Below are positions 50,701 through 62,711 of a DNA stretch of 64,000 bases, piece by piece. The stretch is taken from the NCBI GenBank assembly GCA_032173965.1, contig CM063287.1:10049859-10113858 (forward strand), given 5' to 3'. Origin of the DNA: Sitta carolinensis (lineage: Eukaryota > Chordata > Aves > Passeriformes > Sittidae). Within the stretch, counting starts at the first letter, position 1; each line of letters starts with the position of its first letter. Made by a program: the position numbers and the translations under genes. Under the pieces are notes generated by a model. The model made no database searches, was not told the origin of the DNA, and saw nothing but the letters and a program-made list of their open reading frames with translations.

Positions 50701-53700
50701 GAACTGTTTTCAGTGCCTCGAGTACTCACAATGATGTGTTGCAATGGCGAAGCTAAAAACCAAGTTCCTCTCTGTTACTACTTCCATGGACTTTGTCTTC
50801 ACAAATAAAAGACAGAGTGGTAACTCAAACTCTGCTTCAGTTTCTTAATGAACTTCATCCTCCAAAAGACACAGCCACACCAATTCCTCTTTCACCTTAT
50901 GTTCTTTTTTCCTTTAAGTACTAATTAATTCTATATGTAATGGAAGCTCTTTTTTCTAACATGTGCCAAGACCTTAATACAAGCAACTGGGCAGATCTTC
51001 AATATAACTTCATTGGCTTGCAATGATTTACAACAGATGAGAATCTGTCTTCAAAAAGTATACTACTAATTAACTTATGAAGAGTTGGCTGCTTGCAGTA
51101 TTTAATATAATTCTTGAATGTTTCTCGGCATGCATCTGAATTTCAATGAAACTTGTACCAATAGATAGATATTGACATTCTCATGAATACCAAATGAGTT
51201 CATTAGCACTTGTCCCTCAGTGGTGAATACCTGTTGAATTTATAATTGAGTGGCCTTCAAATGAAACTGCTGGCCACATATCAGGCTCCAATGACTTTTC
51301 ATAAAATCTCAAACTCTAACACCTTTTCCATCTTATATTTGTGAAATAATGGACCTAGAAAATAGGAGGGGGAAAAACAATTATCTGAGAGACAAGAGGC
51401 AAGAATGTCATATACCACAGACATGCTTACTGCACTGAGGTTTTGACATAATTCAATACAGTGCATGTGATTCCGGTCTGTAAAGGGTCTACCAAAAAAG
51501 AATAATCTTTTACACTTTTCCAAATAGAGCCCTATGATAAATAATTAAGAGAGAACTGGAATGCCTTTTGGCAAAGGGCAAAGGTAAGAAGTACACCTTG
51601 GTCTTTCAAGAGTGACTTTCATGCAGCAGCGACTCTGTTCGCTCTGGCAGTACACACCTTAAGCTCCTGGCTGTTTATTATCTGATAGCACCCCTCACAG
51701 CATCCTCCCATCGTGGTTTGGCAGTTGGGTCACATCCATTTCCCACACATGCAGTTTCCCCCAGTTTATAATGGATCACAGCCAGGTCATCTCCAATACT
51801 GTTGTTAACATTTACACTGCTTGCAAAATGGCAATGAGGAAAAAGAAAAGGCAATATGGAGGCCAGAGGGGAAAACACAGAACACCAGCAACAAAGAGTT
51901 GTTCCTCCCAACTAAACACTAATGTATCTGAAAGCATTTGCAATTTGCAGAGACCAAAGACAGTTAGGAGTGAAGGACAAAGCCAGAAGCCTACAATAGT
52001 TAAAGGTAATTGACCTTGAATGTGAATTTAGCAGTGAGAGAGAAAGTAGAGAAGATTGCAGGTACAGGAAAACAGCATGCTTTACTTTTTGCAGATAAAT
52101 GCCAACTTACTTAAAAGAGATAAGTAGGTACTATGTAAGAGTAAGAAAGAAGCAAATAAAGCCTATGTACCTAGTGATGGTTGAATTTTCTGATGACAAA
52201 GAAGAATCTGGAAAGAAAATTCTTAGCAATGTCATTAGCTAAGAGTCCTCATATGGAAAATACTCAGAATCCAGCAAAGTGAAATTGTTTTTTTAAGTGA
52301 CCGATTATGTATTATCCCTCACCTGAAGTTTCAGTATGTTTGAGTCCCATTGATATCAACTAGATTAGAACACCATTCTATGAAGTTAGAAAAAAAATTA
52401 AAAATATCTGGGATGCAGGAGAGACAGACATACCAACTGATCATTGCAGTTTACACACAATTAAAATTAATTTCAGATATAACTGTTACTGTGATTCCAT
52501 ACATAAATGCATATATAATTTGTATCTGGGTAAAAGTTGTAACACTAACTCATTTCTGCTCATTACTGTAAGACACTAACAGAATTCCTTTTCCTGGAAC
52601 AGAGAAATAAATGCACATGACTGCAAAATCTGTGTACTGGGGGAGAATCTGCAGTTTAAACAATGAAAGGAGAGATTAAAATCAACATCTCTCCACTATG
52701 CCAGATGAATTCTGGTTTTGGAAATTTGGTGGCCTTTAAGAGTAAAACAGATGGGGAAAGTATGAGAGATTAACTCTAGTTCTGTAACAGCAAAGAATTT
52801 ACAATATCTTTTTTGCATGTGACACCGCTTCCATACTGTTCTAACCTCAAAACAAAACTTATATGAGCAGGAGAATGAATGAGTAGACCTCTTTCATCCT
52901 GGTCGTTTACTTTTTGCAATAGGACCTATGAATGTCATCAACAAAAATGTTGTAATGAAAGGTAATCCTAAAATACTCCAAATGATCAGTTCAGTTTTCC
53001 AAAGCAAATATAAACATTCAGACATGAAAGAAAAGTTATTACTGGTCAAAGGGGAGAGTATGACATATGAATTCTGTCAGGTGATCAGTTCAAAACCATA
53101 AAAACAGTCACCCTCACATGCTACCTTCTTAACTTCTTATTGCCCTTTTTGATTTTATTCGAGGTGATTTATATAGGCATAAATATAAGGTACAAAATCC
53201 TTGGAAAAACTTATAAATCTACAGAGCTTTAAGTGTGAACCCATATTTTTTTCTCCCTACTCACTTTCACCACAACTGAATATGTGTACATGAGTAAGCA
53301 ATTTCAACACAAAGTGATAGAACGAATTCTACTTCTTCTCAGTGGAGACTTTTTAAAGATTTGCAAGCATTAAAAGGGATTGGTTTTCTCCAGCAAGGCC
53401 AAGAGATATCCAGTTATATTGTAGGAAGCAGAACAGATTGCCTTTTTTTTCAAAAGGTAAAATCCTTTTGTACCATGCAAGTAGCTTAAACACTCCCTAA
53501 ATGCACAGAACCCTCATGGGAAAAAGTTGTTCCTGGCTGCAGCTTCTCACTGAGATATATGAATATGTTGTGAGTCCTCCTTCTTTCATCTTGGTTAGGA
53601 TTGTCTAAATGTTAATTGCTAGTGTGAGAATCAGGGTTGTTCAGGAAAGTGGTAATTTTTCCCAAGTTCAACACCTGGGAACGGAGAACCACTGTATTAT

Positions 53701-55632
53701 CTCATACATTCACTCAAATCTGGTGATTAGAAACATTCTCATAGAGGGCCAAATCTGTCTTGTGCATTGGGGCCTCATAAACAGACAGTCATCTGAATTC
53801 AGAAAGCCATTTACTTAGAACAGCTGCTGGTTTGGGGTGGAAGTATTTGGAAAAAGGATTTTACTTCCTTGCTGAAAGATAACCCAATTTCAAGAAGATG
53901 GTTTAAACAGGAAAGCAGCCTGGATGCCATAGCTGATTTGAGTATGATTCATACACTTCAGTCCTGCATAAACAGACACAATTATTAAAGAATAGCTGAA
54001 TAATGCTTCCATTCATAAGTGAGGTTTTATTTGCTTTCGTTTTTTCCCTTTGAGGGAGAAAATTTCTCAGTTCAGAATGATTCTATTCTTTCATGTGCAA
54101 TACCACCAAACTGCTTTTTGCTATTTGGAACCCTCAATAAGGAGTTCAACTCAGCAGCAACAGAGTAGTCCCTTTTTAAACGTTTCTTACTTGTGTAGAA
54201 TTTTGTAAGATTAAAGGGACTTCTTTCTGTTTAAAATGGTGCTCTTGGAGCCCTTGGTTCATTTTAGTTTTGCTTGCAATACTCCTGAGGCTGTCAAAAC
54301 GAAGGCCTCATGCCAGAAGATTAATTCCTGTAAACACTTTAACTACATTACACGATGAACCTACACCACAGAAATTTTCTAGTAAAAACAAGGTACAGTA
54401 TTTGAATGGGACCTCTTTTATTTTCTAAATAAATGAGAGGAAACAATTCTGCCAGACTTAGCTATGTCAAGGCTTTGTGAATATCGATGTTTCTAGCAGT
54501 AGATTTATTTCATTAAATATGGATTTAGTGTTTCTGATAAATGTCTGGAAACACAGATTATTATGTTAGTAGCAATGAACAAGTTTGTCATTATACCTGT
54601 AATACACTCGCATCAGGTACAGAGTAGCTGCCTGGAGTGCATCTATCCCTGTGTCCAGAAATATGCTGAGGTCTAGTGCAAAACTGCACAAATTTAGCAG
54701 CACTAGACTGACTGTAGCTTTACTGCTAACACACTGAAAATTGTGCATTTGTTTAATTTTCCCACTGGCTTAGACCAGAATTCAGAGCACTCCACAGCAC
54801 AAAGGCACAAGGCTCCTTCAGAAAGAGTTGGAATTGCACTCCATCATTTGCTGCATATTAAGTAGTCTTCGTTGTGAAGAGAAGATGCTGAGACAGTAGA
54901 GGAAAGGAAGAGTTGTTTTGTGTTTCGTTATCTTGGACAGCTACCAGCTTTCTCATAAAGAGCAGCCAAAGACTGGCTCCTGGTGGATCACGGGCATGGA
55001 TTTTGTTTTTTAAGCCTGCTGTGTGGGTATCTGTATCTAAGCTTGTCATCTCAGGTTCCCTTATACTGATTGTGACCTGAACAATATAAAGGTATCAAGG
55101 GTTCAATTGTAACTCATTTTAAAACAGACATTAAGCTCTGATCATTTGAACTACACCACTGATTACATGGGCTGCATGGGGTGACTTTCTTAGATGGGCA
55201 TACATCATACTTGGGATAAACATTCATATTCATTCAGATGAATCCCACTTTCAGCTAAGGCAGTGGGTTCCACTGCTGCAGGCTGCTACTTTATCATCTC
55301 TCCTTCAACACACCTACTTGACTCTGAGACCACCAGTAAAAAAAGATGCAACACAGGCATGAATGTACCTTGACATGAGTTTCTGTGCTGCTCTCTATCC
55401 CATTGTGCAGGAGATTTTTGTATGGTTTTTGGTCCACATCCATGTCACAGTAACAGGAGGCTTAGACTGAGTCAACCAATGTGCTTGATTCAGCTCACAG
55501 CTAAACTTCATACTTTTGCAATCTTCTGTGGAAGGTATTTAATTTTTTCATCATCCTTCATGATGAATAATGGGTATTTATTATCTTGAGAAGTTCTCAT
55601 TTGCATTCAATCTTGTGGCTTAAGCTCATCAA
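47704..55632. other. Unique AT-rich non-coding DNA
   Basis: No gene recognised. The two longest frames (48547-48858 and 50288-50599, both minus, 103 codons) show no domain or splice context. Minor structures are a 15-A run at 49304-49318, a 7-bp-arm hairpin GCAGTGG/CCACTGC at 55260-55276 and an 8-bp-arm hairpin TTCATCAT/ATGATGAA at 55547-55567. Confidence 0.55.
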
Positions 55633-55729
55633 TAATACTAATTCACACTTACATAGCACATTTCATCTGAAGAACATAAAGCACTTCATAATTGTCAAAT
55701 GATTAAATTTTACAACATCTCCCAAAGGT
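55633..55729 (+). mobile_element. Ancient L3/CR1-type LINE relic
   Basis: Ordered phrases ACTTACATAGCACATTTCAT, CTGAAGAACATAAAGCACTT, AATTGTCAAATGATTAA and ACAACATCTCCCAAAGG track the 3' region of the old L3/CR1-like LINEs shared by amniotes. There the pattern reads roughly: catagcgcctttcat, then aaagcacttta, then attaat, then acaacacccc. The match is diverged but continuous for about 95 bp. Only the non-coding 3' part is present, so it is inactive. A computed repeat search is needed to fix family and ends. Confidence 0.5.
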
Positions 55730-58700
55730 AAAAAGTTTTGAATTCACAGAAGGCCTGGTCTCTATTGTTACTATGTCTGCGTGCTGGGTTTCTTGAGAAT
55801 TGGCATAAAGCTGAACAGCAAGCTGTACACATATAGTTACATATTCATTTTCTGTGCTCAGCACCACATTGGAGAAATTTCAGCATGTTAAGGAATCTTT
55901 GTGCTAGCTTGTGCAGCAATATTGCATTTAACCCAGCAGCTCTTGGCCATGTTCAAACTCAGTACAACAGTCAACACAGTCCAGGACTAACTAAAAGGTA
56001 AAATGAAGCAGATGCTTCAGTCATAAAACCTGTTCAGTCTGAGTTAGGTGGCTACTAGTAGATTGTATAGATTGGATTCCCTTATGTGTAATAATTTCTT
56101 TGAGGTTTCCCAAGCTACCAAGAAAACTGGGGTGGAATCAATTTTCATGGGTGTTCAACATCACCAATCTTTCCTGTCTGTTTTTAAGGCTGCATTGTGT
56201 GCACCCAATCTTTAAAACATGGAAGACCTGCAGTTTCTCAGAGCACACTTTCTTTTCCTGGGAAAAGGTGGCAGGTGAAAAGCAGGAAAATTCCACATAA
56301 GTCTACACTAGGAAATTTCTAGACCTGGGCATTAGCACCATTCACCTACAGAAAAGGAAAAGGGAAATATTGAGTGGGGTCCTAAAAAAGGGGAGATCTT
56401 CAGTCTAATAATTCATGGATCCAAAAAGGAATAAAAAGCAGAGGAAAGCACTCAGTAGAAATCTGATAAAAGAAGCCCCAAGAGATCATCTCTAGGCACT
56501 CCTGTCCCATGCTGGGTATCAGGTCGTGTCACAGCTGACGTCCCTGAGTGAGGCTAGAGCTAAGCCCCTCTAAAATATGGAGTATGTCCCAGCTCCACAG
56601 CTTTTCTCTACCAAGGCTTCACCTTCCAGACAGGTCTGATTTGGCATGGAAGAGATAGAGCGCATCAATAATGATGGAAGTCCCCCTGTGGTGATGTACA
56701 TCAAGATTCTAGATCACATTTCCAAAATTATACCTAATGAAAACTAAAAGCAAAGGGAATTATTTAATTGGAAAAGGATAGCCTGTCTTTCCAGAAGTGA
56801 CTGCAAGAGCTGTTCACTTCCATTTTACTAATACTTATTCATATTCTTAATTTTGCCCTGCAGGCATTACTTTTGACACCATATTTTTAGTATAGCACAG
56901 ATGTACCCTACAGAAAGGAGCCACAGGTGAACACCACAAATGTCAGTGAGAGTAAACATTTGAGAATTGGCAATAATCTTGATAATTACATTTTTTTCCT
57001 TCCTTTCTGTAGCATTTCGTTTAAGTAAGTGAATAAAATTCTCTTTTGCAACTATTTTTCCTGGACAATTGTTTGTTTAAGTAAATAAGCGCTCATGCTA
57101 CACACAATTCATCTTCTTTCTACCCATCTGTGAAATAGCTTGTGTTTTCTGTCACAAAATCTACGGCAGCTACAGCAACCTAAACCCAAAAATAGAATTA
57201 CAAATCTAGAAATATGAAGGGCCAGACATACAGAACTGTTCCTAACAATGGCTAACACAAATAATTTCTAAGATAGAACTCACATACTAGAATTGGCTAG
57301 GATTACTTTTAAATCACAAAATCCTGCTTTTTTAATGCTCTCTGAATGTCAGAACTTTGGAATGCCATATTTCACTTGAAACATGCAATTTCACACCAGG
57401 AGAGGGACATTTTTTAGTTATGCATAAAAGATGTCTTTTCTCCATGGCAATTTATGAAAGAGATTAAGCCTGTGTTAGCTTTGCTGTGTAATCATGTGAT
57501 AGTGCTTTCTCACACTACTGTGGTAATGAAACACTAAGTACACAACAATAGCAGAGCAGGTTTTACATGCCCTACATACAAGAATATTATTACTTGTTGC
57601 CATAATGAGCAGTTCTTAAAATACCAGATTTTGCAGACACGATACACAGATTTTACACAATGATTATTTACATCACTGGCTCTGTTTCCTAGAAAATGGC
57701 AACTACCTCTCTCAAGGGTTCTTCTTCCAGCTCACCATCCCTTGTGAAGGAATATCAGCAATTCTTTCTCCACTGGTGAGCTCAAATGTAATTCTATCAT
57801 CATAGCAGCATCAAAGAAGTGGGATGTTGATGGGGTTGTACCTTGAGAATATGGTACCCAAAGTATATGTTAATATTGTTTTTGAATGAATACCAAGTGA
57901 GCTAGAGAAGGGTGCACATGCTGATTACAGTGATACTTCATAAAGAATATATAAAAAAATCTACTAAGCTGCTTTTATTTAGCAGTACCTCACAGCACAG
58001 CCAGACCAGGTAGGTAGCTATTCCTAAAACTCTGATCACTCTGTAATCTTGCCAATTTCAATCTGAATCTGAGCATAACTGAAGAAAAATCCTCAAAAAA
58101 ATAATTTCATTCATTCTGAAGAAAAGACCAAAGCAAATACATACAAGACATTAAAAGCAACTGCAGCAGTGTAGAGATGAAGCATTAAGTCGACAAAATA
58201 GAGCTGTGACTACAGAATGAGCCCTGAATGGATGTGGCAGGACCTGTGAAAAGAAGCAGTACTTGGTAGTTTGGTGACCATTCGGTGCAAGCTCTGCACT
58301 CCTGCAGTCATAGCAGGACAGACACAAAGGCGCCACAGCAGAAGCACAAGGGGAGCTGGTGCAAGGTGACAGTCACACCTGCTCTGCTTTCTGCGCTGGG
58401 CACACAGTCCTGCCTACATATCGTAGTGGAATTCTTACATGAAGCAACCAGAACTTTGGAAGACAACTGAGAAGCCAGCTACAACGAGGGTATCAGTGTA
58501 ATGAAGCCTAAAGGGACAGTTGCTTTGTTATGTCTTCAGAGTATGCCCTCAGAGGACATCGTGATGTACTCTGGCAACAGAAAACTTTGAACAGGAGAAA
58601 GGACAAAATTTTTCTTTTATTTGCTGAATATCTTGTATTGCATGCAGTCTCTTAGTTAAAAATTCATAAATCCTTAGCACTCAAAATTCTCAGGCAGTCC

Positions 58701-59650
58701 TACTTTCAACACACTTTATATTCACTTGGCCTTATTCTCAAAAACAACCAGTAAAATTCCGCTCTACAACCTCTCCTGTGCTAAGGGGTTTCGCAAGCAA
58801 AACAGCTCCCTGAACCCTGGGTTTCCATCATTTACAATTCAAAATAAAAAATATCTGCCAAAATTAGCTAACTGTTAATTTTATTTCAACAAATGGGGCA
58901 CCAGAGGGTGCGACAAAAGAAAAGTGTGAAGGAAATTATTTGCATTCTTAATTATTTATGCAATGTGACAGAAAATAATAAAGCAACAGAGAAGCAAAAG
59001 ATTAGCCTATACATAAGGTTCTCACAGAGTCCAAATTTAAGTGCACACATTGCAGCATTGCACAGTGTCTTGTGATTGTAGTGAAAACTGAAGTTGAAAG
59101 TCAATGAACAGCCAAGAGATAATAATTTTTATAATTCGTAAGAAAACCTAAATTCACATGAAAAAGAATTTGGGGGAGCAACCAATAATTTTCATGGACT
59201 TAAAATAAGTGCTGAGCCAGGATTGATTAAACTTTCCATGGTACAACACCGACACATTTGATTTTGATACTTTTTAAATTAAACCTTTAGACTTCCTTAT
59301 TTGAAACACTAAGCTTCATTTACAAACTGACCTGAACTTAAAAAAAAAAAAAAGTAATGTATTCTAGTTCACTCAAGATTTGCCTTCATTTTCCAATTCA
59401 CCCAATAAGCTGAGGAATCCATTATTCATCCAAATCTAATAATTATTCCATCAGAATTTAACAGCTAAAGTGCTCTTTATTGCTATGAAGATTACTGTAG
59501 CACTGTTTCTGTTTTACCTATAGCGAACTGAATTAGTGTTTCATTCCCCTTTTAAGCGGAATAGCATATTATTCATTGATTCAGTAATTCAGTGGCTTTG
59601 AGTTATCTAATCAAGTGCTCCTTGAGAGCATAAAGATGATAAAGTTTTAG
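55730..59650. other. Unique AT-rich non-coding DNA
   Basis: No gene recognised. It contains an inverted repeat AGCTCACCA/TGGTGAGCT at 57729-57737 and 57774-57782, a slightly GC-richer stretch at 58200-58430 with short frames open on both strands, and a 14-A run at 59340-59353. Nothing else is supported. Confidence 0.58.
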
Positions 59651-59677
59651 AAATTGCAATAAATTGCAATAAATTGC
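59651..59677. repeat. 10-bp tandem repeat AAATTGCAAT x2.7
   Basis: Two perfect units followed by seven more matching bases. Each full unit contains the palindrome ATTGCAAT. Confidence 0.92.
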
Positions 59678-62653
59678 CTTTGAATGTAGTTATAACTAAA
59701 CTGAAGTTAGCATTGCTCATTCCACAGATTTTGAAAGTCAGTAGTAGTTTTCCTGATTGGGGGAAAAAAAAAACCAAAACATTTTTTATGCACTCCTGGT
59801 GAGGGGAAAAAAGATCACCCACATTTCACAACTCCCCAGTTCTCTTAAACAGCTTTCTATTTGTGTGTTGTCAGTTAATTGCTTGGAATTTAATTCCTAA
59901 TTTTGCAGTTAGTGACAGTGCTTGTGTGTCTTCCCTCCTGCACCATCAGTCCCAAGAAGATACAGCAGACTCCACTTTTTCTGTGACCAGTTATCACCTC
60001 CACAAGCAACAACACTATGACCAAACAACAAAACAACAAGGAAATGTATGTAAAACATTAAACATACTAAAACAAGTATGAATGTGGTACTGGAAATCCA
60101 CAGCGTATCAGAAAAAATCATTCCTCCAGTGTTACAAGACATTATGGATAGAGAGTACCCATAATATAGTTAGAATCTACATCTCATGAGTGCTTGCTCC
60201 TATCTTTATAATTCTTGAACAGCCAATAAATAGCACCTTGCCCTGCTGCCAAAACCAAGGCTATTTAGTTCTTTAGCCTCTTGCAGCATTTGGCAGCACA
60301 CATACCATCTCCTTTAAGAAATGCCAGTTTGTGTTAGTGATTCATTTCAGTACTAACGCATAAAAGATAAAATACCTTACCATTTTCATTTTACCTGGCA
60401 CAAAATTAAAACTATTAGATTGTTGTTCTATCATAATTTAATCTCAACCATTTTCAGGACTCTCATTATCCCCTAAATTACCAAAATTTGTTTTCCCATT
60501 GCAGAATCAAATTCTCCATTTTCTATTCATCCATGTGTAAAATATTTACACATATCTTTTTGCTTATTTTTAAATATTTACACACATGCACACATTGCTT
60601 TTTGTAACACCACTGACACTTTTTTCTCTTCTTAAGAGAAGGGCCAGCTCAGGTAAAGTTGATGTGAATTTCCATACACAGATGCAGGACATGTTGGTCT
60701 GCTTGGAGCCAACTGCAAATAATATAGCCAGGATTAGAAGAGACGTAAGTAAGCTCAGAACCAGGCTAAAGGGAGGCACATGATTTCAAGGCAATTCCAG
60801 GTGCTGCCTGCCAAAATGGACCATCTTAATTCCACTCGAACCTTGAATCATTTCTTTCTATATGTTCAGAAATTTCTCTTTCTGAGAATACTTGTTATTT
60901 GCAGAACAATTGCTGTAATAACAGATTATAAATTCCTGGTTTATCATTTCCTAATGGATTAAGGTATCTGATACTCAAAATTGAGTTATACAGGCTGGCT
61001 TTTTATTGTATTCCAGGACAATATTGCAGATTGTTAATTCCTCTGCTTTTTCCCTATCAATTAACATTTATTGAGGTTCTTCCCTGAGCCAATCTTGAAC
61101 AGTTGGTGTTTTATGACTAGGCAGTTTCTTCTGTTGTATTTTTTATATGCGCCAATGGAAAGCAAAGAAATATGATCTTCTACCTAAAGCAAATCTCCTG
61201 AGTGATATAAAATATATTGTAACTGCTGCAAAAAACTTCATAGAATAGTAAATCATCTAACAATTTAAAATTTTTAAAGAACATTTGAGAATATAATTTA
61301 CAATCAAATAAGTGGCTATAAACCCTCCTCAACAGTATCGTAATACAAAGTATCACTCAACATCCATTTAAAAGAGGTAGATGTAAGGATTTTTAGAATT
61401 TGTTGCAATTACAAAACTTTTCTTTAGAACTGCACATTTTCCCATTGCATTCACTGCATACAAGCTGTCAGTATTTATATTTTGGGAACTAAAAACAGGT
61501 ATCATTTTTGAGTTGACACTGCACTTATCATGACTATTTCGTCCACAGAGGAATTTATACTGACTTACACAGAACTCAGTGTAGAAAATTCTGTACCTAT
61601 TATTATTTCAGTGTTCTCAGACAGCCCAGTGACACAGGGGAAGATTTGCCCTCTTGTCTATATTAATAGCATGTGATCTATAAACAATAGGTCACATAAA
61701 TATCAATACAGTTAAAGCCAGGCAAGTATTTCAACCCAGGTCCTTCAGGAAACACCTCTCTCTTAAAAAAGCTGCAACAATGTTAAAAGGCAAGTTTCAG
61801 AGAGATAGGCTAATACGTTGAATAAAAATTCATATAAAACTTTAGCATTGTTGTGTAAGACACTAAGAGATGCTGATCGGAAACTTGACTAAAGTCAAAG
61901 GAGAAACGGTCCTTAAGTTTTCAAGACCAATGTGATCAAACAGCTATTAGCAGCATTCACTTTCTATTAGCTAAGTGCGAACCAGAACAAGGAAATCAAA
62001 TTCAACTGTGAAATAACGTTACAGAGAGTCATCATAATCAACTGTATTTGCACTATGAATGGTAACCTAAAAATTACATGCTCTTGTACTTTGATACAAC
62101 AGCTATTCAGAGCAGAGTGGAAAATGTTTGGTACATCCTTTGAAACTTTACAGATTATGCCACTTTACTGACTTACAGATTTCAAGCAAGAGAAACTGCT
62201 CAAGTAGGGAGTCACTTGTGGAGCTCATGCCAAGACGAGCCTTAGCCCTGCAGTTTTATTTCTGAGTTACAGTGTCTGATTATTCAGCAAGGCAAGTTTA
62301 TGTGACACCAACAAACTGGCCTTTACTTTTCTACAATGTTAGTAAATCCAGTGAAGTCCAGTGTGAGCATACACTCCCTCCATAATCATTACAGGCATTT
62401 TTTTTCTGAGCAACATGGACATAAGGAGTCTTTCCTTCCAAGACCTAGAGGTCAGTGTTGAAAGAACAGTATTACTACAAAAGGTTGTAACAAAAATTAG
62501 TACTACAAATATGAAATAGTGCTCCTTGGCAAGGAATTGATGCCAAGAGATATTCTTTACTACTTCAACCCTGAAAGAAATTCAAAATTTGGAACAAAAC
62601 TTTTCATAAAAGCAAATATGAATGACTGCACCATTTCTCTTTGGGTACTTTGG
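59678..62653. other. Unique AT-rich non-coding DNA
   Basis: No gene recognised; frames are under 80 codons. A 108-nt in-frame segment between splice-like sites at 60637-60744 is described as a finding. Confidence 0.55.
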
Positions 62654-62711
62654 ATTATATTATATACACATAATACATATTATATATTTCATATTATATA
62701 TTTTATATTAT
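62654..62711. repeat. TA-rich low-complexity tract
   Basis: Imperfect TATATTA/ATATTATATA units with a few C, similar in texture to the tracts at 3.0 and 26.4 kb. Confidence 0.88.

Noticed and set aside
61057..61100. TTAACATTTATTGAGG resembling the reversed end of a MIR SINE
   Set aside because: Only about 16 bases match and the following bases do not continue the family pattern. MIRs are rare in birds.
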